A stretch of DNA of 64,000 nt from Winslowiella toletana (GTDB lineage: Bacteria > Pseudomonadota > Gammaproteobacteria > Enterobacterales > Enterobacteriaceae), in assembly GCF_032164335.1 (NCBI RefSeq), contig NZ_CP134152.1:2108001-2172000 (forward strand), written 5' to 3'. This document shows, in pieces, positions 17,101-26,975 of the stretch. Position 1 is the first letter of the stretch; each line of letters begins with the position of its first letter. The translations under genes were made by a program, and so were the position numbers. The notes below the pieces were generated by a model, which did not search any database, was not told the DNA's origin, and saw nothing but the letters and a program-made list of their open reading frames with translations.

Positions 17101-18105
17101 TTACAGCTTTTTCAAGTCGGTCAATGCATATCTTCCACGCTCTGCTACAGATTGAGATGTGTCAGAAGCCAGTATATTTGCCAGTTTAAATGCTTCATCG
17201 CCAATATTATTCAGTTCTTTAATAAGCATTTCACCCGCTATACGCCGAACCATTGGGGAACGGTCGGTTGTCGCCGATCTTAAGATCTCAATAAAGGGAG
17301 TTGTAGTAGATATTATTCGTTCTTTTAAAACAGGAATGCTCCGCCTTATGCCGTGTACTTTGTCAACCCACTGCCATGTCAGCCCCTCAGCCCAAACAAA
17401 TTTACTTTCAAACTGACAACGATACGCTTTTGCTCGCAGAGAAGGTTGAACTGATTTTTCTGCAATCTCGGCTAAAAATTTGTCTAATGCTGTCGTGCGC
17501 CCAGCTTGTACAAATATTGTAGCGACAGGCCCCGAAGAGGATATTAGAATGCGTTTTTTTAATGCCTCAGTTACTTTCTCCATTAAAATGACTTTCATAA
17601 GCGCCTCTTTCTCGATATCTCCCATTCTCCCCCAAGAATTCCAGTAGGGAAGTGTTATAAACAAGACATCAACAATAAATTCAGGGTCAGATGCTTCAGC
17701 AATCAATGGCAGAGCATGACACGCTGCAGCTCTTACCTGCGGAACCCAGTCATTTAGTTTTCGTACAGTTAAAGCTAATAAGAAACTATTTGGCGCCCCA
17801 CCTGATATTGTCCTTAATGCTCGTTCCCGCCTAAAACCATCGGCGTTACATATGTCCATCCATCGGAGTGACCCGACCTGGTGGATCTCATTACCACTTT
17901 GTTTCGGACTGTATTTTCGAAGTGAATAGAAAATCTCTGCCCGGATTAAACGTTCCCAGTCATCAAGGCTTTTTAAGGACAGCTTTGAGGTGACAGCGAT
18001 AAACTTGGATATATCTGGTCTAATTCTTTGATACAATAAATCAAATTTTAGTGATACTTGTACAGATTCAATAACTTCCTGTTGAAGACTATCCTGCGGT
18101 AACAT
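17101..18105 (-). CDS. HEAT-repeat protein of unknown function
   Basis: An all-helical protein of 334 residues built from HEAT-like repeats, for example DWVPQVRAAACHALPLIAEASD (middle) and DRSPMVRRIAGEMLIKELNNIGDEAF (C-terminal). There is no signal peptide or membrane segment. AAGGAAGC lies just upstream of the start. It is more AT-rich than neighbouring core genes and sits at the left edge of the IS-rich region, suggesting acquisition. HEAT proteins usually bind proteins or DNA; I cannot say which. Its lack of a core-genome context is compatible with an accessory or defence role (weak inference). Confidence 0.65.
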   Translation of the reverse strand: MLPQDSLQQEVIESVQVSLKFDLLYQRIRPDISKFIAVTSKLSLKSLDDWERLIRAEIFYSLRKYSPKQSGNEIHQVGSLRWMDICNADGFRRERALRTISGGAPNSFLLALTVRKLNDWVPQVRAAACHALPLIAEASDPEFIVDVLFITLPYWNSWGRMGDIEKEALMKVILMEKVTEALKKRILISSSGPVATIFVQAGRTTALDKFLAEIAEKSVQPSLRAKAYRCQFESKFVWAEGLTWQWVDKVHGIRRSIPVLKERIISTTTPFIEILRSATTDRSPMVRRIAGEMLIKELNNIGDEAFKLANILASDTSQSVAERGRYALTDLKKL

Positions 18106-18248
18106 GAGCCAGCTTCCTTTAAAATTTTATCGACTTTCATTCCTCTATAAAGTGACAAAGAATTAAAGTCAACAAGCATTTGTAGACTAGGCCTGGGCTT
18201 TACAGACCGATGTAAGTCCAGAACATATGTCCGCTTCAGGTTGTGAGC

Positions 18249-19409
18249 TCAACCGATGGTTGCAACACACTGGGTGAACCGCTCTGCTAGATTCATAGCC
18301 CAGCGTTTTTCTCGGCCTCGCGTTGAGCTGTCTGGCAATACTGTTTAGTCTATGCTGACTGTGAATCGAGAAGTGAGTTCCTTTTGGAAATAATGTCTGA
18401 GCAATCTGTCCATATTTTCATTTGAGCCGCGTTGCCAGGGAGGTTGAGGATCAAAGAAATAAACCTGTATGTCTGTGGCTACAGTAAACCGGGTGTGGCT
18501 GGTCATTTTAGACCCCCGATCCCGTGTTAATGTATTATAGAGCTCAACAGGTAATTCCCGGGCTTGTTTGATGAGTGCAGATATAACAGTCATGGTATTG
18601 TTATCCCTGATTTTGGCAAGCATAATAAAGTGGGAATGACGTTCTATGAGGGTGACGTTGTAGAAGTTTTCCGAGCCCTGGATTAGGTCTACTTCCAAGT
18701 GGTGAGGTATGGCTCTGTCTGTAACATCAGGTGGTCTTTCGCTGATGCAGATCGCATCCGTAATTAAACCTAATCCTTTCCCTTTCAGCGATGACGTTCT
18801 GGATCTACGTACTACTCATCCGCTTCTGAGGTATTGCTGCAGTTCTTTTTTTTATGCTCCTCTGGTTTGTATAAAGAGCGTTTTTATAATTCGTATCGTG
18901 TGACACATGCATTTCCTTATTATCCGGATGATAGCGTGTCAGCCAACCGGCAAGTTAGTTCCGGCGACCAGTCCTGATGCACATTCTCTGCAATGATTTT
19001 ACACAATGCGGGGCATTCATTTAGCTTACAAGGCTTTGGTCTCTCAGCACTGTCCCATGCGTCCTTATCCGCTTTTAGCAGCATGGTAATGTTTTGCATC
19101 CCCATGACTTTTTATCTCCCGACTAATCATCGAGGGAGTTCTTGATAATCCGTCAGCGATGTCCTTGATGCTACGTTTTGCTACAAGCCCTCTGGGTATT
19201 TCCTTTATTTCATCACGTGAAAGAGCCAGTAGGTGCCGCTTTCGGATAGGAGGACGATACCTACCAGGCTGGTGGATAGTCGGCATAATAGAAGAATGAA
19301 ATCTGTCGAACATTCTGGCGGTATCTTGTAGGGAATCACCTTGCTTATATCTGTCCCAGATAATCGCCTTTTGTTCTGGCATGTAATAAATGCGCGTTCT
19401 TCGTTTCAT
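18249..19409 (-). pseudogene. Decayed IS30-family transposase
   Basis: Remains of an IS30-family transposase read from about 19409 (MKRRTRIYYMPEQKAI, the usual N-terminus) to a stop at 18249. At least three reading-frame segments are needed: the HTH region (19409 to about 19070), a middle piece at 19105-18920 (KADKDAWDSAERPKPCKLN), and the catalytic core at about 18698-18345 (DLIQGSENFYNVTLIERHSHF, then TRDRGSKM and WQRGSNEN). Just after that, the C-terminal RPRKTLGYES is thrown out of frame by an apparent 2-base loss. The element is dead; I could not define its inverted repeats. Confidence 0.85.
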
Positions 19410-19553
19410 AACAACGTTTCCTTCTTGAGGATAGCGTAGCGTCGTCACTGCCAAATAGCAAATTGCCAATTTGTTAATGCCCGGTCCCGGTACAAAGCAT
19501 CCAGGCTAAGGGGCGTAATGAACGCTATGGGCGAAAAATGGAAGTGGATCTGA

Positions 19554-20021
19554 TTAACTATGAAGTGAATTACGAGTCGATTTTAACTCACGCTCGACAG
19601 AATGCGGCAAGCAGCGTCCATAATTTATGGATGAGTAGTCACGACCAAGGTCATCAGTAATTTGACAGGTGCACTGGAAAGGTTCGCCTACGGTTGTGTG
19701 TTCAAACGATCTTGCATGTTCAGCATTAGCGTTAAAGTCGATCATAATGACAGCCTTACAAACCCAAAAGCAGGGTATTTGCTGTTTGATTAGCAGGCTT
19801 TCGAGCAGATTCGCGTAACGATGCACAGTATAACGTTGTAGATCGTATGGGGTGTTAGCCTCAGACATGCTAAGAGGAATAGCCAATGAAGTAAGGCCGC
19901 CATTGAGAGCCAATAATTTTAACTGACCAATAGACCAGTATCCTCCAAACTCGTTATTTCGGCTGACAAAACTTCCATTCAGAGCATTCACTATACCTTT
20001 TAATTCACATCTACGTGCCAT
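19554..20021 (-). CDS. Conserved hypothetical protein, unknown function
   Basis: An open frame of 155 residues starting MARRCELKGIVNALNGSFVS. The composition is protein-like, with a central aromatic/Gly stretch (NNEFGGYWSIGQLKLLALNG), and there is no signal peptide or membrane segment. I recognise the N-terminal pattern RRCELKGI…SFVSRNN…GGYW as belonging to a family of hypothetical proteins, but no function is known to me. It is isolated between decayed IS30 and IS3 copies, so it may be cargo of a lost element. Confidence 0.55.
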   Translation of the reverse strand: MARRCELKGIVNALNGSFVSRNNEFGGYWSIGQLKLLALNGGLTSLAIPLSMSEANTPYDLQRYTVHRYANLLESLLIKQQIPCFWVCKAVIMIDFNANAEHARSFEHTTVGEPFQCTCQITDDLGRDYSSINYGRCLPHSVERELKSTRNSLHS

Positions 20022-20097
20022 TCGTCACTTCCTGAATGCTACCAAAAGTTAATATTAGCAATTTTAAACTCTCCTAAACATCCGTAGGCCTGCTATT

Positions 20098-21066
20098 TAT
20101 GGCGGCATGGAGGCTTCTGATATTAAAAAGATCAAGGATCTTGAGGACGAGAACCGACGTCTCAAACAGATGTTTGCCGACCTGAGCCTTGAGAACCGGG
20201 CGCTGAAAGATGTTATCGAAAAAAAGCTTTAAAACCAGCCTTTAAGCGTGAGCTGGTCACTCATCTGATAACGACGTTCGGACTCAGTATCCGTCAGGCC
20301 TGCCGGAGTCTGAACCTGAGCAAAACGGTTTATCATTACCGCCCGGATACCACGCGTGACGAACCCGTCATTGTCGCGTTGCAGGCAGTGGCAGAGCGAT
20401 ACCCACGATACGGTTTTCCGAAACTCTTCCAGGTTCTGCGGCGGCAGGGATACCCGTGGAATCACAAAAGGATCCACCGTATTTACTGTCTGCTGAAGCT
20501 GAACTTTCGCCGTAAGGGCAAACAACGGTTGCCGGTACGTAATCCCTCGCCACTGGCCACGCCTGAAGCGCTTAACCAGAGCTGGTCTGTCGATTTTATG
20601 CATGATGCCCTGGTCTGTGGCCGTCGTTTTCGCACGTTCAATGTTGTTGATGACTTTAACCGTGAGGCATTGTCGATTGAAATCAATCTGAATCTGCCAG
20701 CTCTGCGAGTGGTCCGTGTGCTCGACATGATCGCGGCTATCCGGTCATGCTGCGCATGGATAATGGTCCGGAGTTTATCTCTCTGGCCCTGGCTGGATGG
20801 GCAGAGAAACATGCCGTAAACTGGAGTTTATCCAGCCGGGTAAGCCGACACAGAATGCTTTCATTGAGCGCTTTAACCGAACATACCGTACAGAAATACT
20901 CGATTTTTATCTGTTCAGAACGCTGAATGAAGTGCGGGAAATCACGGAAAAATGGTTGTCAGAATATAACTGTGTACGCCCGCATGAATCACTGAACAAT
21001 ATGACGCCGGAGGAATATCGACAACACCATCATTTGGCCGGAATCTCAAAAAATGTCTGGAACTAA
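20098..21066 (+). pseudogene. Truncated, frameshifted IS3-family transposase
   Basis: Remnant of an IS3-family element. The N-terminal half of orfA is missing: the frame enters at YGGMEASDIKKIKDLEDENR, the leucine-zipper part, and ends EKKL. OrfB continues in another frame from about 20226 (ALKPAFKRELVTH), with the integrase DDE core ([35 protein letters not shown]). Two frameshifts break it, near 20740 (after DMIAA) and near 20815 (before KLEFIQPG). Terminal repeats were not resolved. It directly abuts the RadC fragment that follows. Confidence 0.85.
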
Positions 21067-21081
21067 AACGGGTCTATTTAC

Positions 21082-21321
21082 ACGTTAAACACGGTCAGCA
21101 TTCACCCCCGCGAAGTTATCAAGCGTGTGCTGAAACATAACGCCGCCGCAGTCATCCTTGTCCACAACCACCCCAGCGGGGAGCCTGAACCTAGCAACTG
21201 CAATATCCGGTTGACTAAAAAGCTTCAGGAGCTGCTGGAAATGCTGGATGTGCGGTTGCTTGATCACTTTATCGTGGCAGGGGCTGACACAGTATCAATG
21301 GCTGAACGGGGACTAGTGTGA
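21082..21321 (+). pseudogene. C-terminal fragment of a RadC/YeeS-family protein
   Basis: About 80 residues of the JAB/MPN domain of the RadC family (NTVSIHPREVIKRVLKHNAAA, then VILVHNHPSGEPEPS), ending normally at ERGLV. The N-terminal part is missing, cut at the border with the upstream IS3 remnant. The metal-ligand Asp that normally follows HNHPSG by about eleven residues is Asn here (SNCNIR), so the fragment would be inactive even if translated. YeeS-type radC genes are typical of genomic islands and prophages. Confidence 0.75.
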
Positions 21322-21503
21322 TGCTGAAAGTTACCTGGTTTAATGTACGTTAAAATAATCCAGCTATGCTATTTTATGAAACTTATTGTGTAGTAGAATA
21401 TATTTTAATTTAGACTAACTTATGACGATTAATCTGCTGTAGACGTCGCCTGAAAGTACAACCCGATAGACACTCTGGTATCCAATCGGGATGTACCTGT
21501 TGC

Positions 21504-22049
21504 TTATATCAGGTGAAGATTATTGATCAGCACATTTTTTGAGAAGCTGTTACGGTCAACGCCAAACATCCTGTCAAACTCCATATGATCTTTTTTATCA
21601 TCCACTTTCACTCTTTCGCGTGCTGTTTTCTTAAACTTCATGGGCGACTGTTTATAAGCAAGGCTAAAGCTTCTGGAAAAATGGGGCAGCGAAGTAAATC
21701 CACACGCACAACTGATGTCAGTCAAAGACCAGTCGGGGGCCAGATCGATAAATTCTTTTGCCAGAGTAAGTCTGACTTTCCACATCCATTTTATGGGCGT
21801 GATGCCGTAGAAAAGGTTAAACACGCGACAGATATCAAAGCGGGTCTTGCCGCTGATACGTTCGAGATCTTCTAATAAAATGTCTTCAGAAATATTTTCA
21901 ATGATGTAGTCAATGACTTTAACGATGCAGTGCGCCTTTTCTGCTTTCGCTTGTTTGCCATAAATGACCAGATGCCGGTTTTCAAGATCATCCACTATTT
22001 TCCGGCTAAATCCCTCTTTTTCTGCTTCTGTCAGTCTGCATTCTAACAT
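21504..22049 (-). CDS. AraC-family transcriptional regulator
   Basis: A 181-residue regulator with a C-terminal AraC/XylS DNA-binding domain. The first helix-turn-helix is around LEDLERISGKTRFDICRVFN and the second around SLTDISCACGFTSLPHFSRSF, with the family-typical YKQSPMKFKK end. The N-terminal portion is short and has no recognisable sensor domain. The ATG at 22049 has AAGGAG five bases upstream. It is divergent from the sigma-54-controlled export operon, with about 430 bases between them, and may be an additional regulator of it or of lost genes. Confidence 0.82.
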   Translation of the reverse strand: MLECRLTEAEKEGFSRKIVDDLENRHLVIYGKQAKAEKAHCIVKVIDYIIENISEDILLEDLERISGKTRFDICRVFNLFYGITPIKWMWKVRLTLAKEFIDLAPDWSLTDISCACGFTSLPHFSRSFSLAYKQSPMKFKKTARERVKVDDKKDHMEFDRMFGVDRNSFSKNVLINNLHLI

Positions 22050-22183
22050 ACACACTCCTTATGTTACCGATGATAAGTTGAACCGTGAATTTATTCGGGC
22101 GGTGCTTATAGTTTCATTTAGCAACCAACGTGCCAAAAAAGTTAACTTAATAACATGCTGTTTATTATGGTTTTTTATTAACT

Positions 22184-22264
22184 TTCCCTGTTTCGGGAAG
22201 GCGGATTTCCCGGAAATGGGAAGAAGGAAGCGAGCGGGCTGGTAATTAATCCCAATAATGGGAA
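22184..22264. promoter_or_regulatory. Three TTCCC-N6-GGGAA palindromes (putative enhancer sites)
   Basis: TTCCC-N6-GGGAA occurs perfectly at 22184-22199 and 22207-22222; a third copy at 22249-22264 has one change (ATCCC). Centres are 23 and 42 bases apart, near two and four helical turns. They lie about 165-245 bases upstream of the sigma-54 promoter, the usual place for dimers of NtrC-type activators. The obvious candidate binder is the response regulator encoded at 26976-28385. Confidence 0.7.
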
Positions 22265-22427
22265 TGCCCGTCTGACACGTCTCAGGCGTGTAATTGTCCT
22301 GCTAAACGGCTGTTTTGTGAGAAAGGGACGTTCCGTTAATGAGACGGACAGGAAATCAGAGTGGGAGGATAATAATCTTTTTCTTTCAACCTGATGATTT
22401 AAAATAAAAAAATTATATTTTTGTTTG

Positions 22428-22443
22428 TGGCACACTCTTTGCT
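22428..22443 (+). promoter_or_regulatory. Sigma-54 (-24/-12) promoter
   Basis: TGGCAC-ACTCT-TTGCT matches the sigma-54 consensus TGGCAC-N5-TTGCW exactly, including the invariant GG and GC spaced ten apart. It sits 33 bases upstream of the HlyD-family gene and just downstream of an A/T-rich tract. Confidence 0.85.
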
Positions 22444-22476
22444 TGAGTCTTACCAGCATTTTCACAGGGTAAGACA

Positions 22477-23727
22477 ATGGATATTTCAATCACACAGCCA
22501 GGTCATAAACAGTGGTTCAGAAAGCACGGGATTAAATGGATCTCCGGGGGGCTGGTTTTCGCCACGTTACTTGTGATTTATAACGTAAAATTTTCTCCTT
22601 ATAAGGTCCCGCTCAGTAGCCTCTCCGTGGCAGAGGTGAAATATGGCAATTTTTCGGTGGATGTCAGAGGGAATGGTGTATTGCTTCCACAGGACATTAA
22701 CTGGGTTTCAGCCAGCGTTGATGCCCGGGTCGAGGCGGTCATTTATAAAGCGGGCACGCGGGTTAAAAAAGGCCAGTTGCTGGTTAAGATGAGTAATCCT
22801 ACGGTTGAGCAACAATACCAGGAAAACAAACTGGAATATGATGCGCTGCAGGCAGAGACTGACGCCAGAAATGCGGAGCTGAAGAATAAAATTCTTAATC
22901 AGGAAGCCGTCCTGCTGGATGCAAAGTCTCGTTTATCGGGTTCTGAAATGAAGCTTAAAGCGCAGAAAAAGTACATCGCTGCCGTACCCGTGCTGGATTA
23001 TGAGACGACCCGTATTGCGACTGAACTCAATCGTCATCAGGTTGAATTTGAAGAAAAACGTTTAGCTACTCTGAAGCAGAGTGTTGACGCTGACACCAAA
23101 GCCAATCTGATGCGCCTGAGAAAATCTGCCTCCCTGGTCGTCCTGAGCGAAGAGCAAATGCAGTCCCTGAATGTCACCTCCCCGATTGATGGGGTATTGC
23201 AGGATGTCGCCGTGCAGGCCGGGCAGCGCATTATAACGGGAAGTAACATTGCCCGGCTGGCCAAAGAAAAAGACCTTTACGCTGAACTAAAAGTTCCTGA
23301 GTTGCAGTCGCGGGATTTAGCTGTGGGGCAGCCAGTGATGATGAATACAGGAAGAAGTACGTTTCAGGGGCGGGTATCGAGGGTTGATCCGGCGGTGGTT
23401 AATGGTACGGTCAAAGTTGATGTGACGTTTGAGGGGCCTCTGCCTCTGGAAGCCCGACCCGATTTAAGTGTAGATGGCTTGATTGCCGTGGCAAAGATTT
23501 CGCAAACGCTGTTTGTGGAAAGACCACCCTACGCGCAAAACAATCTGCCTTCCACACTCTACAGGCTTGATGAAAAAGAGCAGTCAGCCACCAAAATGAA
23601 GGTGGAGTTTGGTCAGGGTTCAGTTGATTTCATCCAGATCACCAGTGGCTTGCGCGCTGGCGACAAAATTATTCTTAGCGACAGTTCTGCCTGGCAGGAT
23701 GCTGATCAGATCGCAATCACGCCCTGA
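22477..23727 (+). CDS. HlyD/MacA-family periplasmic adaptor
   Basis: Membrane-fusion protein of 416 residues linking an inner-membrane ABC transporter to an outer-membrane channel. One N-terminal membrane anchor (about residues 20-40, SGGLVFATLLVIYNVKF) precedes a lipoyl half-motif (VDARVEAVIYKAGTRVKKGQ), a long alpha-helical hairpin (about 100-225), the second lipoyl half (SPIDGVLQDVAVQAGQRI) and beta-barrel/MP domains. AGGGTAAG precedes the ATG. It is the first gene of the sigma-54 operon. The next two genes supply its ATPase and permease; no outer-membrane factor gene is present, so it probably uses a housekeeping TolC (inference). Confidence 0.88.
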   Translation: MDISITQPGHKQWFRKHGIKWISGGLVFATLLVIYNVKFSPYKVPLSSLSVAEVKYGNFSVDVRGNGVLLPQDINWVSASVDARVEAVIYKAGTRVKKGQLLVKMSNPTVEQQYQENKLEYDALQAETDARNAELKNKILNQEAVLLDAKSRLSGSEMKLKAQKKYIAAVPVLDYETTRIATELNRHQVEFEEKRLATLKQSVDADTKANLMRLRKSASLVVLSEEQMQSLNVTSPIDGVLQDVAVQAGQRIITGSNIARLAKEKDLYAELKVPELQSRDLAVGQPVMMNTGRSTFQGRVSRVDPAVVNGTVKVDVTFEGPLPLEARPDLSVDGLIAVAKISQTLFVERPPYAQNNLPSTLYRLDEKEQSATKMKVEFGQGSVDFIQITSGLRAGDKIILSDSSAWQDADQIAITP

Positions 23728-23765
23728 ATGCACAACACCCGACAGCAACGATAAAGGGACAATTT

Positions 23766-24497
23766 ATGGACACCGAAACAATGGAAAATTTGGTAAAACT
23801 CAACGATATCAACAAGATTTTTCTGACGGATGAAATTGAAACGCATGCGTTAAGCAAAATCAGCTTTACCCTTTCTAAAGGTGAATATGTGGCCATTTCC
23901 GGTCCTTCAGGATGCGGAAAATCAACGCTTCTTTCCATTCTTGGTTTACTGGACGTCGCATCTTCCGGCACCTATACACTGGCCGGACATAATGTCGAAA
24001 ATATGACTAAGCAGCAGCGTGCCTCTTTACGTAATCGCGACATTGGCTTTATTTTCCAGTCATTTAATCTGATTAGCGATCTGACCATTGAAGAAAATGT
24101 GGCGCTGCCGCTGACCTACCGTAAAGAGATGAGTAAAGCAGAAAGACAGAGCCGGGTAAGTGATGCGCTGGCGAAGGTTCATATGTCGCACCGGGCGCGT
24201 CATTATCCTTCCCAGCTGTCAGGCGGGCAGCAGCAGCGCGTTGCAGTCGCGCGGGCAATTGTCGGCTCTCCCTCCGTCCTGCTGGCGGACGAACCGACAG
24301 GTAACCTGGATTCAAAAAATGCCGAAGCGGTAATGGATATTCTGGACAATCTGCACAGAGAGGGCGCAACCATCTGTATAGTGACGCATGACCCGCGCTC
24401 TGCTGAACGCGCTCAGCGCAGTATCATTCTTTCTGATGGTCAGGTTGTCGCCGATGGTTTTCATAACCATGAACTCACGCTAATCAGGGAAGCATAA
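23766..24497 (+). CDS. ABC transporter ATPase (MacB/LolD type)
   Basis: Nucleotide-binding subunit of 243 residues that powers the adjacent permease. Walker A is [10 protein letters not shown], the Q-loop is in FIFQSFNLI, the signature is [14 protein letters not shown], Walker B is [13 protein letters not shown], and the H-loop is IVTHDPR. The AAAGGGA ribosome site supports the ATG at 23766. Its stop is one base before the permease start, so the two are almost certainly translated together. Here the MacB-type ATPase and permease are separate polypeptides rather than fused. Confidence 0.92.
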   Translation: MDTETMENLVKLNDINKIFLTDEIETHALSKISFTLSKGEYVAISGPSGCGKSTLLSILGLLDVASSGTYTLAGHNVENMTKQQRASLRNRDIGFIFQSFNLISDLTIEENVALPLTYRKEMSKAERQSRVSDALAKVHMSHRARHYPSQLSGGQQQRVAVARAIVGSPSVLLADEPTGNLDSKNAEAVMDILDNLHREGATICIVTHDPRSAERAQRSIILSDGQVVADGFHNHELTLIREA

Positions 24498-24498
24498 G

Positions 24499-26928
24499 AT
24501 GCTATTTGATATCCGATATGCTTTGCGACTGTTACTGAAAAGCCCCGCTTTTTCCGCCATGACCGTGTTAATTATGTCGTGCGGTCTAGCGCTGACGCTT
24601 TATATGGTGTCGGTGATCAATACGTTTATGTTTTCACCTCTGCCGTATACGCACGGCAAGAATATGGTGTTACTAAACCCCGTCGTAAATGGCGCAAGCC
24701 TGAGCGACTCCGGGCTTAACTATCTTGATTACGCCGAAATCAAAGCGCACAGCACCGCGCTGGAGAATGTGGGCTACTTTTACGGTGAGCGTGCAGATAT
24801 CAGCGATGGCAATAAAGCCGTTTCATATATGGCGACGCGCAGTACTGACGATATGTTCTCCTATACGGGCGTGCAACCTTTTCAGGGCAGGGCGTTCAGC
24901 CAGGGCGATACTGAACCCGGTGCTGAACCGGTCGCTGTGATCAGTTATGCACTGTGGCAAAATTATTTTGCCGGAAGCCCGTCAGTGATTAACCGCAGCG
25001 TACTGATTAACAGTGTCAGGACGCGTATCGTCGGCATCATGCCGAAAGAATTTGCCTTTCCTTTTTTTCAGGATCTCTGGCTTCCCTCGCAGCTGAACCC
25101 GTCACAGTTTTTGACCCGTAAGGATGCCCCGGAGATTTCCGTCTATGCCCGTCTGAAACCTGGCGTTTCGGCCAGTGCCGCAAATGCGGACCTGAATGCA
25201 GTGATGCAAAGTCTGGCGAGCCGCTATCCTGAAACCAATAAGGGGTTGTCAGCACAGGTACTGACTTTCCAGGAAAACTTCATGGGCGAAGAGACGGTGA
25301 CAATTTTCGTCGTCATGCTGGTCGCTGTAGGATTCGTGCTGGTTCTTGCCTGTTGTAATGTCGGCAATCTCCTGCTTGCCCGCACTACGGAGCGCGCCAA
25401 AGAAATTGCCATTCGGGTGGCGCTGGGTTCGCCGGCAGCCAGATTGGTGATGCAGATGATGTGGGAAAGTCTGATCATCTGTCTTCTTTCCGGGGTTGTT
25501 GCTGTTCTGCTGGCCGCCTGGGGACTGGAAATGACTAATCGCCTTCTGCCCGGCTTCGTCCCTAACAAGATCCCTTTCTGGTGGCATCTGAGTCTGGATA
25601 GCGGAATGATCCTTCAGGCGCTGGTTCTGGTCATCCTGACAGTGGTTACGACAAGTGCACTGCCAGCCTGGAAAATTACTCACGGCAATTTCAACGATGT
25701 GCTGCGTGACGGAACCCGTGGTGCGCAAAGTCGCAGTGCGGGCCGCATTTCCCGCATCCTGGTGACATTCGAAGTGGGCTTATCCTGTTCGATACTTTGT
25801 ATCAGCGCCCTGTTAGGTGTGCTGGTTTATCAGGCTACGCGTGCGGATTACGGTGTAAATACGCAGGATTACCTGACGGGGCAGATTCACCTTAACGCCA
25901 CCCAGTATCCTGATGAAAAAAGCCAGATCCTGTTTTACCAGAAACTGCAGAATGCCCTGAATACGATTCCGGGAAGTGATCGCTCGGCGATCACAACCAG
26001 TACCGTCGGGCAGTTTACTGTTCCACAGCAGGTGGATGTCGATAGTTCAACCGTTAACAGCCGCGATAAGTGGTCCTATCCGCTGGTTAATGATGTTCAG
26101 GTGATGCCGGGCAGTCTTTCTGGTATGGGGATCAAAGCGGTGACAGGACGCGAGTTTGCGTTCAGTGATGACAGCGATTCACAGCCGGTCGTGGTTGTCA
26201 GTCAGTCTTTTGTCAGTCAGTACTGGCCGGGTGAAAAGGATGTGATTGGCAAGCGACTGCGTCTTCGCAATGCGGAGGATCCGCGCTGGTACAGTGTGAT
26301 AGGGGTTGTTCCTGACGTTATCCACGGGCGTCCTTTCAGCACCTTCCGGCATCGCGCTACCGTTTATCGCTCCCTGCAACAGCAGACGGCACCATCAGTT
26401 AATGTCCTGCTGCACGCCAGAAATCCGGCGTTGTCGGGGCCTGCGCTGATCAACGCCGTCAGACAGATTGACAGTAACCTTTCCGTCAGCCAGATTCAGA
26501 CACTGGACCAGCGTCTGGCACGCAACACGGCCGGACTGCATTTCATTGCCAGCCTGTTCATGCTGTTTGGCCTGATCGCAACGATACTGGCCGCAACGGG
26601 CATTTACGCGGTGATGCGTAATGTTATCAACCAGCGCGTGCAGGAAATTGGTGTCCGCATGGCGATGGGAGCGACAGAGAGTATGCTCATAAAAATGCTG
26701 ATGCTCCAGGGCGGAAAACAGCTACTGGCCGGACTGATCATTGGTCTGCCACTGGCACTGTTTACCGCACCGAAACTGATCCGTATTCTGGGTGATGGCA
26801 GGACAGGTTTTATGTTGCTATTTGCAGGTGTAGCATTAACCATCTCGCTGGTGGTTGCGGTCGCGGTCTGGTTTCCATCTCGTCGGGCGACACGTTTGTC
26901 ACCGTCAGAAGCGATCAGACATGAATAA
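24499..26928 (+). CDS. MacB/FtsX-family ABC permease (ADOP-like, eight TM)
   Basis: Inner-membrane permease of 809 residues with two tandem FtsX modules. Each has a leading TM segment, a large periplasmic MacB-type domain and a three-TM FtsX block: the first near VGFVLVLACCNVGNLLLARTTERAKEIAIR, the second near FGLIATILAATGIYAVM…QEIGVRMAMGA. The N-terminus is FDIRYALRLLLKSPAFS. MacB-type machines extrude peptides, macrolides, siderophores or glycolipids from the periplasm. Its neighbours (phosphopantetheinyl transferase, luciferase-like monooxygenase stump) make a nonribosomal peptide or polyketide-like product a reasonable guess. Confidence 0.88.
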   Translation: MLFDIRYALRLLLKSPAFSAMTVLIMSCGLALTLYMVSVINTFMFSPLPYTHGKNMVLLNPVVNGASLSDSGLNYLDYAEIKAHSTALENVGYFYGERADISDGNKAVSYMATRSTDDMFSYTGVQPFQGRAFSQGDTEPGAEPVAVISYALWQNYFAGSPSVINRSVLINSVRTRIVGIMPKEFAFPFFQDLWLPSQLNPSQFLTRKDAPEISVYARLKPGVSASAANADLNAVMQSLASRYPETNKGLSAQVLTFQENFMGEETVTIFVVMLVAVGFVLVLACCNVGNLLLARTTERAKEIAIRVALGSPAARLVMQMMWESLIICLLSGVVAVLLAAWGLEMTNRLLPGFVPNKIPFWWHLSLDSGMILQALVLVILTVVTTSALPAWKITHGNFNDVLRDGTRGAQSRSAGRISRILVTFEVGLSCSILCISALLGVLVYQATRADYGVNTQDYLTGQIHLNATQYPDEKSQILFYQKLQNALNTIPGSDRSAITTSTVGQFTVPQQVDVDSSTVNSRDKWSYPLVNDVQVMPGSLSGMGIKAVTGREFAFSDDSDSQPVVVVSQSFVSQYWPGEKDVIGKRLRLRNAEDPRWYSVIGVVPDVIHGRPFSTFRHRATVYRSLQQQTAPSVNVLLHARNPALSGPALINAVRQIDSNLSVSQIQTLDQRLARNTAGLHFIASLFMLFGLIATILAATGIYAVMRNVINQRVQEIGVRMAMGATESMLIKMLMLQGGKQLLAGLIIGLPLALFTAPKLIRILGDGRTGFMLLFAGVALTISLVVAVAVWFPSRRATRLSPSEAIRHE

Positions 26929-26975
26929 ATCTTCTCCATGCCGTTCCGGCATGGTTTGCTGAGCTGAGTCTTTTT

